Under the pieces are notes generated by a model. The model worked only from the letters and a program-made list of their open reading frames with translations, had not been told where the DNA came from and did no database searches. The position numbers and the translations under genes were made by a program. This document shows, one piece after another, positions 1 through 6,876 of a stretch of DNA of 15,468 bases. The stretch spans positions 1 through 15,468 of the forward strand of contig JBDLHX010000056.1 in assembly GCA_039715165.1 (NCBI GenBank), written 5' to 3'. Numbering within the stretch: position 1 is the first letter of the stretch; each line of letters begins with the position of its first letter. Source of the stretch: JAHEEL01 sp039715165 (lineage in GTDB: Bacteria > Actinomycetota > Acidimicrobiia > Spongiisociales > UBA5794).

Positions 1-2
1 CG

Positions 3-74
3 TGGGCGCTACTGGGATTGAACCAGTGACCTCTGCCGTGTGAAGGCAGCGCTCTCCCGCTGAGCTAAGCGCCC
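3..74 (-). tRNA. tRNA-Val (anticodon CAC)
   Basis: The minus strand folds into a complete 72-nt cloverleaf. It has a 7-bp acceptor stem (GGGCGCT with AGCGCCC), a D-arm, an anticodon stem CTGCC/GGCAG around the loop TTCACAC (anticodon CAC, decoding GUG valine codons), a 5-nt variable loop, and a T-arm ACTGG-TTCAATC-CCAGT. The discriminator base is A and no CCA is encoded. The 3' half, from within the anticodon to one base past the discriminator, is repeated exactly at 10836-10875, so this tRNA or an identical copy is an integration target. Confidence 0.96.
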
Positions 75-84
75 GGGAGCGGGA

Positions 85-90
85 AGTGTA
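85..90 (-). promoter_or_regulatory. Candidate -10 box for the tRNA-Val gene
   Basis: On the minus strand this reads TACACT, six bases before the predicted start of transcription near 78, four bases upstream of the mature tRNA 5' end. No convincing -35 hexamer is visible. The same TACACT hexamer occurs at two other candidate promoters in the window (654-659 and 3366-3371). Confidence 0.35.
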
Positions 91-174
91 GCGGTGGCGG
101 GATCTAGGCTCGGGGGATGAACCAGCATGGCTTTGACCGCCTCCGCCAGCGAAACGGATCTCGATGACGTCGAG

Positions 175-240
175 CGGACCTCTCCGACCCCCTCCGTCAG
201 CTCCTTCGTCGCTGACACCTCCCCCCGAGGGGGAGGAAGC
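175..240. repeat. Intergenic double-hairpin, REP-like element
   Basis: Two adjacent hairpins are visible. The first is GTCAGC (196-201) with GCTGAC (211-216) around a 9-nt loop. The second is CCTCCCCC (218-225) with GGGGGAGG (229-236) around CGA. The surrounding text resembles the short palindromic repeats that are scattered between genes in many high-GC bacteria and that yield spurious peptides ending in TEGVGE. It lies just before the metallopeptidase and would be read through in frame if translation started at 127, which argues for the later start at 274. Only one copy is in the window, so its repeated nature is an inference. Confidence 0.5.
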
Positions 241-273
241 AAGCGCGGGGAAGAAGCTCGTGGGAGTATCACG

Positions 274-627
274 GTGAATCGGCGGGAGTTTGGGCGGGTC
301 GTCGACGGAGTGCTCGGGGAGCTGCCACCCTGGGTCGTCGAACAGATCGACAACCTTTCGGTCGTCGTCGAAGACCGCCCGACACGCGACCAGGATCCCG
401 ACGGGCATGGCATCCTCGGCATCTACGAGGGCGTCTCACTCGCCGAGCGGGGATTCGACTACTTCGGCTACGCCCCAGACCGCATCGTCGTCTTCTACCA
501 GCCCCACATCGAACTCGGCCTCCCAGACGATGAGCTCAGGGCCGAGATCCGTGTCACGGTCCTCCACGAGATCGCCCACCACCTCGGCATCGATGACGAG
601 CGCCTCCACGAACTCGGCTGGGACTGA
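274..627 (+). CDS. Small zinc metallopeptidase (zincin_1 / DUF1025 family)
   Basis: The product is a 117-residue cytoplasmic protein of the minimal zincin family (PF06262). The zinc signature lies at residues 98-108: H98-E99-x-x-H102-H103-L-G-I-D-D, the HExxHxxGxxD arrangement. It is followed directly by the family's usual short C-terminal end (RLHELG). The LGIYEGVSL segment near residue 48 and the DRIVVFYQP strand near 69 also match the family. I chose the GTG at 274, with GGGAG about 7 nt upstream. The in-frame ATG at 127 would add 49 low-complexity residues running through the hairpin repeat, and 117 residues is the usual family length. The biological substrate is not known for this family. 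The gene is followed by the 94-residue protein and plsB on the same strand. Confidence 0.88.
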   Translation: MNRREFGRVVDGVLGELPPWVVEQIDNLSVVVEDRPTRDQDPDGHGILGIYEGVSLAERGFDYFGYAPDRIVVFYQPHIELGLPDDELRAEIRVTVLHEIAHHLGIDDERLHELGWD

Positions 628-653
628 CCAGAACCAGGCCGGAACCCGCGCGG

Positions 654-659
654 TACACT
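654..659 (+). promoter_or_regulatory. Candidate -10 box (TACACT) before the 94-aa gene and plsB
   Basis: TACACT sits 27 nt before the GTG start at 686, which would give a transcript start near 666 and a short leader carrying the AAGGAGGG ribosome-binding site at 675-682. No good -35 is seen, so this may be a weak or activator-dependent internal promoter within the metallopeptidase-to-plsB unit. Confidence 0.35.
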
Positions 660-685
660 CGAATCCCGCGAAACAAGGAGGGTCC

Positions 686-970
686 GTGGAAGAGTTGATC
701 GCCCAGATCACTGAGAAGACCGGAGTCAGCGCGGAGAAGGCGAAGGAGATCGTCGCCGTCGTCACCGAGTGGGTGAAGGAGAAGCTCCCTGAGGACATGG
801 TCAACCAGCTCAGCGGCTTCTTGGGCGGAGCGGGTGATGCCGCGTCGTCTGCTGCGGGCAAGGCCACCGGCGCCGCCGGTACGGCCGCTGGAACCGCTAC
901 CGGAATCGCCGGAGACCTCTGGGACAAGGCGAAGGGCGTCGTCCCCGGTCTCGGGCCAGACGACGAGTAG
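686..970 (+). CDS. Small helical Gly/Ala-rich protein, 94 aa, unknown function
   Basis: The GTG start at 686 is set by a strong ribosome-binding site, AAGGAGGG at 675-682. Residues 1-48 look like a compact helical module (two amphipathic helices, EELIAQITEKTG and AEKAKEIVAVVTEWVKEKLP). This pattern is seen in short actinobacterial proteins annotated as DUF2267-like, but I cannot assign it firmly. Residues 49-78 are a Gly/Ala/Thr repeat-like stretch with a roughly 4-residue period (AAGKATGAAGTAAGTATG). The last residues are acidic (PDDE). The stop codon is 9 nt before the plsB start, so the two genes are almost certainly co-transcribed and perhaps translationally coupled. A role at the membrane or envelope beside an acyltransferase is conceivable but unsupported. 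Confidence 0.75.
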   Translation: MEELIAQITEKTGVSAEKAKEIVAVVTEWVKEKLPEDMVNQLSGFLGGAGDAASSAAGKATGAAGTAAGTATGIAGDLWDKAKGVVPGLGPDDE

Positions 971-979
971 CCGCAACTG

Positions 980-3313
980 ATGCCTGTGCACTTGGATCCT
1001 TCGCTTGTCGACGAGCCTGAGTGGCCCATCGACGCGGAGGATCCGGTGCTGCTCCTCATCGACGCCGACACGCCGATCGAGAAGGAGATCATCCGCGGCT
1101 GGATCGAGCGCGTGCGCCCCGAAGGCGCCGAGATCGACATCGCCGAGATTCCCGCAGGCCGTCAACGACGCGGCAGACGCAGAAGCGACCCCCGCCTCGA
1201 AGCCCGACTCGCACAAGACGACAACCCGATCATGGTTCCCGTGCGCGTCGCCTGGCTTGCACAAGAACGCGACGGCCAACGCAGGGTCTCCCTGCGTGAC
1301 GTACTCGTCTTCGGCGATCCGCGTGAGCCCCGCCTCCTGCGCCAGCGCCTGCTGAGGACGTTCAAGGCCGACCGCATCCGGATCGTCGTCGCCGAGCCGG
1401 GTACGAAGTCGGACCTGGAGGATCGATGGCGTGATCCGACGGGTCGCGGCCCGGCCGAAGGGACCTCGCTCGCCGAGTTCGTCGCTCTGAAGGCGTGGCT
1501 GGCCCTCGAGCGTGCCGAACGGGCACTGCGAGGCGCCCGCTACAAGGTGCCGAAGTTCCTGCGGGAGGATCTGTTCTGGTCGCGCGGCTTCCAGCGAGGC
1601 GTCGCTCGCCTAGCGATGAACCAGGAGGTTCCACTCAGCCAGGTTCAGCGCAAGACCTCCCGTTATCTCAAGGAGATCGCTGCGACACACACGCCCTACG
1701 CGATCGACGTCGTCACCGGCTTCATGACATGGGTGCTCAGCCTCGGCTACCACCGTGTCGAGTATTCGGTCGAGGACCTCCGGGAGCTCTACCAGATCGG
1801 CGAAGAGCACCCTCTCGTGTTCCTGCCGTCACACAAGTCGAACGCCGACCACCTCGTTCTGCACTACGTCCTCTATCAGAACGAATTCCCGCCGAACCAC
1901 ACTGCCGGCGGGGTCAACATGAACTTCTTCCCGCTCGGCCCGCTCCTACGCCGTTCCGGGATCTTCTTCATCCGGCGGCAGTTCAAGGACAACGAGCCGT
2001 ACAAGTTCGTGCTCCGCCAGTACATCGACTACCTCCTCGAGAAGCGATTCCCGCTGGAGTGGTTTCAAGAGGGCGGACGGTCCCGGACGGGGAAGCTGCG
2101 GCCTCCGATGCTCGGAATGCTCTCCTACGTCGTCGATACCTACCTCCGGGGCATCGTGGACGAGGTGGTCTTCATCCCGGTCTCGATCGCCTACGACCAG
2201 ATCTCCGACCTCAGTTCCTACGCGTCGGAGCAGCTTGGAGGCGCGAAGGACAAGGAGAGCTTCGCCTGGGCGGTTCGGACCATCGGCAACCTCCGCCGCA
2301 GGTACGGGGCGATCCACGTGCGGTTCGGCGAGCCGCTTGCACTCAGCGACACGCTCGACCACGGCACCGACCTCACCACCGAACGGGGTCGCTACATCGT
2401 CCCGAAGATGGCCTTTGAGATCTCGAACCGGATCAACGACGTCACCCCGATTACGCCGATCAGCCTCGTCACCCTTGCTCTGTTGAGCAGGCCCGACCAG
2501 GGCCTCACGGTCGACGAGACCGTCGAGGTACTCGAGCCGTTCATCGACTACGTGCGCGAGCGCGACCTCCCGACGACCGTTCCGCTGACCCCCGTCACAC
2601 CGGAAGCCGTGAGGGCTGCACTCGAGGAACTCGTCACAAGCAAGGTTGTGTCACGGGTGGACGGCCTCTCCGAGACGGTCTACGTGATCGAGAAGGACCA
2701 GCACCTCGCGGCCGCCTACTACCGCAACACCATCATCCACTTCTTCGTCAACGGCTCGATCGTCGAAGCCGCCGTCGCCGGCATGCTCCGTGACGGTTCG
2801 AGCGGCATGGACGAGCTGCTCGCGCGGGCCTTCGGCTGGCGCGCAATCCTGAAGTTCGACTTCTTCTTCGAGAGTCGCGACGGATTCCGCGAGTCGATCA
2901 TGGAGGAGCTCCTCCTCGAGTGCCCGGACGGCATCGACCGCGTCAACAACGGGGACCTCGCAGGCGTTCTCGACACGCTCGCGCCGGCAACGAGCCAGGC
3001 CGTTCTCGTTCCCTTCCTCGAGGCCTACCGCATCGTGGCGACGGTGATCGCCGCCGCCGAACCGGGCGAAACGCTCGACGTCAAGACGATCCGACAGCGA
3101 TCGCTGCGCCTCGGACATCAGCAAGCCGCTCAGGGGCGGATCAGCACGCCCGAGTCACTTTCCACGGAGCTGTTCGCCTCCGGTGTGGCACTGGCGGACA
3201 ACGCCGGTCTCCTCACCGACGGCGATGGCGACGAACGGCGGGAATTTCTCAGCGACATCGAAGAAGCGCTCGAGGACCTCCGCCTCGTCCAGGCCGTATC
3301 CCGCGGGCAGTGA
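980..3313 (+). CDS. plsB: PlsB-family glycerol-3-phosphate 1-O-acyltransferase
   Basis: The 777-residue protein is predicted to acylate the sn-1 position of glycerol-3-phosphate with acyl-CoA (or acyl-ACP), the first step of phospholipid and triacylglycerol synthesis, at the inner membrane face. All four acyltransferase blocks are present: H285-KSNA-D290 (the HxxxxD catalytic pair), GIFFIRR at 327-333 (glycerol-3-phosphate binding), EGGRSRTGKL at 364-373, and VFIPVSIAYD at 397-406. The N-terminal 200 residues and the roughly 300-residue C-terminal part are typical of the long PlsB/GPAT form rather than the short PlsC type. The ATG at 980 lies 9 nt after the previous stop and lacks a clear ribosome-binding site, consistent with coupled translation. 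The length is close to E. coli PlsB (about 800 residues). The family assignment is firm; the acyl donor is not shown by sequence. Confidence 0.93.
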   Translation: MPVHLDPSLVDEPEWPIDAEDPVLLLIDADTPIEKEIIRGWIERVRPEGAEIDIAEIPAGRQRRGRRRSDPRLEARLAQDDNPIMVPVRVAWLAQERDGQRRVSLRDVLVFGDPREPRLLRQRLLRTFKADRIRIVVAEPGTKSDLEDRWRDPTGRGPAEGTSLAEFVALKAWLALERAERALRGARYKVPKFLREDLFWSRGFQRGVARLAMNQEVPLSQVQRKTSRYLKEIAATHTPYAIDVVTGFMTWVLSLGYHRVEYSVEDLRELYQIGEEHPLVFLPSHKSNADHLVLHYVLYQNEFPPNHTAGGVNMNFFPLGPLLRRSGIFFIRRQFKDNEPYKFVLRQYIDYLLEKRFPLEWFQEGGRSRTGKLRPPMLGMLSYVVDTYLRGIVDEVVFIPVSIAYDQISDLSSYASEQLGGAKDKESFAWAVRTIGNLRRRYGAIHVRFGEPLALSDTLDHGTDLTTERGRYIVPKMAFEISNRINDVTPITPISLVTLALLSRPDQGLTVDETVEVLEPFIDYVRERDLPTTVPLTPVTPEAVRAALEELVTSKVVSRVDGLSETVYVIEKDQHLAAAYYRNTIIHFFVNGSIVEAAVAGMLRDGSSGMDELLARAFGWRAILKFDFFFESRDGFRESIMEELLLECPDGIDRVNNGDLAGVLDTLAPATSQAVLVPFLEAYRIVATVIAAAEPGETLDVKTIRQRSLRLGHQQAAQGRISTPESLSTELFASGVALADNAGLLTDGDGDERREFLSDIEEALEDLRLVQAVSRGQ

Positions 3314-3341
3314 CCACCGGGACCACGCACCAAATGACTAG

Positions 3342-3371
3342 TTGACTACCGTTCGTAGTCGGTGATACACT
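3342..3371 (+). promoter_or_regulatory. Sigma-A-like promoter with internal 17-bp palindrome
   Basis: A -35 box TTGACT (3342-3347) and a -10 box TACACT (3366-3371) are separated by 18 bp, upstream of the DivIVA-like gene. An inverted repeat, GACTAC at 3344-3349 and GTAGTC at 3355-3360 with a 5-bp centre, overlaps the -35 and fills the spacer. That position suits a repressor operator. The predicted transcript start is near 3378, about 54 nt before the chosen start codon. Confidence 0.6.
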
Positions 3372-3431
3372 TTCCGTGGGCAGTCGGTGGAGATAGTGGG
3401 CACCCGGAAGCAGACCTTCGGGGGCTCGACC

Positions 3432-4394
3432 ATGCGTAAGAATTCGAAGCATGACCGCTTTTCACTCGTGAAGCGCGGGTATGACCCGGCAGCCGTCGAG
3501 CAACACCTGGAAGAGATCGCGGCCCAGAACGACGCGACCCTCGACGAAGCCGCCGCGCAGATCGTTTCGATGCAGAGCGAGGTCGAGGATCTCCGAAGCC
3601 ACGAGGAAGCGGTCCACCTCACGATCCTCGCCGCCACCGAAACGAAAGACACGATGCTCGCCGCTGCACAAGAGCAGGCGGACGCGCTTCGCAGGGAGGG
3701 GCGGAAGGCCGGCGACGCGGTCATAACCGACGCCCGAATGCAGGCATTCCAACTGGTCACCGAGGCCCGCGCGGAAGCTGAGAGCATCGTCAACGAGGCC
3801 ATGGCAGAAGTGGCTGCGATGTCTCGCACCGTGGAGCCGGCCCCCGAACCCGTTGCCCAGCACAGCGATCGAGAGCGGGAGCTCGAAGACCGGATCGCTG
3901 AGATGCAGACTGTGATCGCCGACATGGAGAGCCATTTGAGAAGCCGGATCGCGCCTCCGGAAGCAAAGCGGGCGATCCCCGAGATCGAGGACGACGGCCC
4001 TCCCCCGTCGAACGAACACGAGTTCGCAGACAACGATGCTGATGACGCTCCAACACCGCCGCCGCTGGTGGAAGAGCACATCGAGATCGTCGTTACCGAC
4101 ACCGTCCCAGCAGAGCCCACACCCGCCGCAACCGAACCCACGCACGAGAACGACGATTCGAACGACGAACCCGCAGCCGCCCTACCGAACGACGATCAGC
4201 CCCGCGACGTCGCGGCCATCAGGCGTTCGTTCTACTCGCGGCGCTCGGCGAAGCTCCCACGCATCGGTGCGGAGCCGGGGAAGGGTGCGATGGCAGCAGT
4301 GGCCGGACTTCGAAAGGGCTACGCCGAAACCGAAGCCGAAGAAAACAGTGACAGCGCTATCTCAGACCAGGAGTCCGAACTCGAGACGGTTTGA
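3432..4394 (+). CDS. DivIVA-like coiled-coil protein
   Basis: The product is a 320-residue cytoplasmic protein. The N-terminus carries the DivIVA-type motif F10-SLVKRGYDPAAVEQHL, the conserved membrane/curvature-binding start of DivIVA/Wag31 proteins. A long heptad-rich coiled coil follows (about 24-130), then a Pro/Ala break, a second short coiled coil (about 145-172), an acidic Pro-rich linker (about 180-260), and a basic segment SFYSRRSAKLPRIG at 266-279 before an acidic tail. I chose the ATG at 3432 because the motif then begins near residue 10, as is usual; an in-frame GTG at 3387 would add 15 residues without family support. It has its own promoter after plsB. It may be a polar or membrane scaffold rather than the essential DivIVA itself, since neither ftsZ nor sepF is nearby. 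Confidence 0.78.
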   Translation: MRKNSKHDRFSLVKRGYDPAAVEQHLEEIAAQNDATLDEAAAQIVSMQSEVEDLRSHEEAVHLTILAATETKDTMLAAAQEQADALRREGRKAGDAVITDARMQAFQLVTEARAEAESIVNEAMAEVAAMSRTVEPAPEPVAQHSDRERELEDRIAEMQTVIADMESHLRSRIAPPEAKRAIPEIEDDGPPPSNEHEFADNDADDAPTPPPLVEEHIEIVVTDTVPAEPTPAATEPTHENDDSNDEPAAALPNDDQPRDVAAIRRSFYSRRSAKLPRIGAEPGKGAMAAVAGLRKGYAETEAEENSDSAISDQESELETV

Positions 4395-4402
4395 CGAGAA
4401 TT

Positions 4403-4467
4403 GGCGGGGGCGGTCCCGACGCTCGACTGCCCGCCCGGATCGACGCCCAATCGGCACCGCTCCCGCC
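4403..4467. terminator. Candidate long-loop terminator between convergent genes
   Basis: GGCGGGGGCGG (4403-4413) can pair with CCGCTCCCGCC (4457-4467), giving 11 pairs with one G-U, around a 43-nt GC-rich loop. It lies in the 78-bp gap between the convergent DivIVA-like and nfuA genes. There is no T-tract on either strand, so this is a structural suggestion only. Confidence 0.3.
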
Positions 4468-4472
4468 ATCCC

Positions 4473-5087
4473 CTAGAAGTAGGGATTCGCTCCGAGGGAG
4501 TGGTCGGTCACGTCAACGACCTCAGTGATCTCAGGGATGTTCTCCAGGATCGCCCGTTCGATCCCGTCTTGAAGGGTCACGGCCGCCAGGCCACATCCCT
4601 GGCATCCTCCGCCGAGTTCCAGCATCGCTCGTGACCCTTCGACCGCGACGAGGTTCGCGATGCCCCCGTGCGATGCAATCGCCGGGTTGATCTGCTCGGC
4701 CAGGAGTTGTCGGACCTTCTCCTCCGGGGTCCCCGTGAGCTCGATCTCGCCTCCGAGACCGAGTCCCGGACTCGGCGTATTCGGATTGCGGATGACGAGC
4801 CCGGCCGTCGGACCGACGCTCGAGAGGTCGAGAACGGCCCCGCGCAGGTCCTCAACCGAACTCGCCGAGATCGCCACCGCCAGGTCGCCGTGCCGCTCGA
4901 CGTGATCGATCGGAACGACATCGTCGCCGCGAAGGAACGCCGTCTCGTAGACATAGCCATTCGCCCCAACCCCGCTGATGCGGAGCGCAAGGTGTAGGTC
5001 GGCAAGCTCCTCAGCCTCGCGGAGTTCGAGGATCTTGCCGAGTGCCTCTTCGGTGATGTCGATGACGGTTTCAGTCGTGTCGGTCAT
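4473..5087 (-). CDS. nfuA: Fe-S cluster carrier/scaffold protein NfuA-like
   Basis: The 204-residue protein has two parts. Residues 1 to about 105 are an A-type (HesB/IscA-like) domain lacking the usual cysteines. Residues about 120-204 are a NifU C-terminal (Nfu) domain with the cluster-binding pair C162-QG-C165 in the block LELGGGCQGCGLAAVTLQDG. The segment LLAEQINPAIASHGG and the C-terminal end (SLGANPYF) also follow the E. coli NfuA pattern, and a degenerate A-type domain is normal in NfuA. It binds a 4Fe-4S cluster through a homodimer and passes it to target enzymes. The ATG at 5087 gives the family length; a longer open frame to 5339 only overlaps the upstream gene. It lies 31 bp downstream of the acyl-CoA-synthetase-like gene on the same strand, suggesting co-transcription. 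No isc or suf genes are in the window. Confidence 0.9.
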   Translation of the reverse strand: MTDTTETVIDITEEALGKILELREAEELADLHLALRISGVGANGYVYETAFLRGDDVVPIDHVERHGDLAVAISASSVEDLRGAVLDLSSVGPTAGLVIRNPNTPSPGLGLGGEIELTGTPEEKVRQLLAEQINPAIASHGGIANLVAVEGSRAMLELGGGCQGCGLAAVTLQDGIERAILENIPEITEVVDVTDHSLGANPYF

Positions 5088-5118
5088 GAGAACGCGGATG
5101 CTACCGGGGGGTCTCCTG

Positions 5119-6828
5119 CTAGCTGTACAGGTCTTCGATCTCCCCGGCGAAGTGGTCCACGACGACGAACCGACGGAGCTCGCCCCCATCTGAGCGCTCC
5201 CCCTCCTCGACCGAGAGCGGTCGCGAGAGGAACCCCACCTTCCGGACCTGCTCGGCTCGCGCGAATTGCTCGTTGACGCGAGCGACGGCCTTCTCGGCTC
5301 GAGCGCGGCGCTCGCTCGTGTCCGCCCCAGCCGAGCCATCGGGGGAGATCAGCACCCCGAGTTGATCCCTCCCATCACCGACGACAACGGCGTCGATGAT
5401 GGACGGATCCCGCTCGAGGAGCACCTCGATCGCCCGCGGGCAGACGTTCTTCCCGCCCGATGTGATGACGATGTCCTTCTTCCGACCCGTGATCGAGAGC
5501 AGACCGTCCGGCCCGATCGAGCCGATATCCCCCGTGTGGAGCCATCCGTCACGCAACGCCTTCTCCGTGGCGATGGGATCGTCGAGATACCCTGCGAAGA
5601 CGCTTCTCCCCCGGATGAGCACCTCCCCGTCATCGGCAAGGGAGATCTCTACGCCGGGCATTGGGGTACCGACCGTCCCGTACCGCTCCGCGCCTCGACG
5701 CGTGATGACCGACGGTCCCGTCGCCTCCGACAACCCCCACACCTGGCGGACCGGGAGGCCGAGCCCGGCGAAGAACCCGAGCATTTCGGGGTCCGCGGAC
5801 GCGGCGCCGCTGTACGCAATGATCGTCCTGTCAAGGCCCATCGCCGCCAGCGCCCGCTCGACGAAGATGCGCCGGGCGATCCACTCGGAGACACGGCCGA
5901 ACACCCCCGGACGACCCTTGCGATCGCGCTTCGCGATGCTCCTGCGCGTCACCGCCATCGACCACTCGGCAACGCGGCGCTCGACGCCCTCGAGTCGGGC
6001 GATCTGCTTCCTCGCGGCGTTTGCGAACCCGTTCCACACGAGCGGTACGCCGAAGAAGATGGTCGGCCGGATCTCGGGCAGGTCGACGCGGATGCGGCCG
6101 ATCGACTGTGCAAAGGCGACCCGGTATCCGACGTACGCCGGGGCGAGGATGGTGAAGATTTGCTCGGCGATGTGACTCAGCGGGAGGTATGAGAGGACGC
6201 TGTCGCCCTGGGCGGCACCCGAAAGTTCGATCGAGGACCACGCAGCGAAGTACAGGTTGTCGTGAGTGAGGACGACGCCGACGGCGTTGCCGTGGCCGGC
6301 GGCGGTGAAGATGATTGTGGCGGGATCGTCCGGTTGAAGAGCGGCGAGTCGCTCGTCGAGCTCCCGATCCAGTTCGTCATCACCCCTCTTCAGGAAGTCT
6401 TCCCAGGAGATCGCTTCGCCTGGTGCGGCGTCGACACCGACAACGAGATCGAGCGCTGCGTGTCGAGTTACGTCGATCTTGTCGACGTGGGCCGCCGTTT
6501 GGGCGAGGACGATCCGCGCCGCCGACCGTTCGACGAGATCGGCGATCTGTGCCTGTGAGCTCCCGAAGTAGACGCCCACCGGGACCGCGCCGACCGCCAT
6601 GGCAGCGACGTCGAAGATCACCCATTCCGGCGTGTTGTAGGAGAGGATCGCGACACGGTCCCCCGGCTGGATCCCGGACGCGATGAGCGCCCTCGCCGTT
6701 CGCCGAACGGCCGATCCATACTCCCCCCACGTCGTCGCGTGCCACTCCCCTCCGGCGCGGCGGAGCAGCGCAGGCTCGTCGCGAAGCTTCCGAGCGTTTG
6801 CCAATACGAGATACGGGATTGCGTCCAC
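5119..6828 (-). CDS. Degenerate long-chain acyl-CoA synthetase-like (ANL superfamily) protein
   Basis: The 569-residue protein has the fold and motif order of FAA1/FadD15-type long-chain acyl-CoA synthetases. These include SYLPLSHIAEQ near 215, VWGLSEATG near 364, DGWLHTGDIG near 428-437 and ITGRKKDIVITSGGKN near 447-461. Two signature sites are altered. The phosphate-binding loop, normally YTSGTTGxPKGV, reads FTAAGHGNAVGV at 174-185, losing the Ser/Thr cluster and the Lys. The C-terminal A10 lysine (TPTLKLKR in relatives) is replaced by Glu in SDGGELRR (E550). Adenylation is therefore doubtful although the frame is intact. I chose the GTG at 6828 because GGAGG lies 4 nt upstream and IPYLVLANA then sits near the N-terminus, as in relatives. 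It is divergent from malQ, with a 48-bp gap, and lies just upstream of nfuA. Confidence 0.88.
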   Translation of the reverse strand: MDAIPYLVLANARKLRDEPALLRRAGGEWHATTWGEYGSAVRRTARALIASGIQPGDRVAILSYNTPEWVIFDVAAMAVGAVPVGVYFGSSQAQIADLVERSAARIVLAQTAAHVDKIDVTRHAALDLVVGVDAAPGEAISWEDFLKRGDDELDRELDERLAALQPDDPATIIFTAAGHGNAVGVVLTHDNLYFAAWSSIELSGAAQGDSVLSYLPLSHIAEQIFTILAPAYVGYRVAFAQSIGRIRVDLPEIRPTIFFGVPLVWNGFANAARKQIARLEGVERRVAEWSMAVTRRSIAKRDRKGRPGVFGRVSEWIARRIFVERALAAMGLDRTIIAYSGAASADPEMLGFFAGLGLPVRQVWGLSEATGPSVITRRGAERYGTVGTPMPGVEISLADDGEVLIRGRSVFAGYLDDPIATEKALRDGWLHTGDIGSIGPDGLLSITGRKKDIVITSGGKNVCPRAIEVLLERDPSIIDAVVVGDGRDQLGVLISPDGSAGADTSERRARAEKAVARVNEQFARAEQVRKVGFLSRPLSVEEGERSDGGELRRFVVVDHFAGEIEDLYS

Positions 6829-6863
6829 CACGCCTCCAAGATTCAGAGCGGCCACAGCGCGCG

Positions 6864-6876
6864 CACAATATGCGCC
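6864..6876 (+). promoter_or_regulatory. -10 box for a leaderless malQ transcript
   Basis: CACAAT at 6864-6869 is followed by 7 nt and then the malQ ATG at 6877, placing the transcript start at or next to the A of the start codon. There is no ribosome-binding site upstream. On the other strand the same A/T patch reads TATTGT and may serve as the -10 of the divergent acyl-CoA-synthetase-like gene. No clear -35 is seen on either strand. Confidence 0.5.

Noticed and set aside
127..273. N-terminal extension of the metallopeptidase
   Set aside because: It reads through the double-hairpin repeat, has low complexity, and the family is normally about 120 residues.
1495..2418. Long plus-strand frame inside plsB
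   Set aside because: It is an Arg/Pro-rich shadow frame of a well-supported gene, caused by high third-position GC.
5266..6192. Plus-strand frame of 308 codons opposite the synthetase-like gene
   Set aside because: It is a shadow frame; the minus-strand protein shows ordered ANL motifs across the same DNA.
6739..6876. N-terminal extension of MalQ
   Set aside because: It overlaps the divergent gene and has no GH77 similarity, and a -10 box fits a start at 6877.
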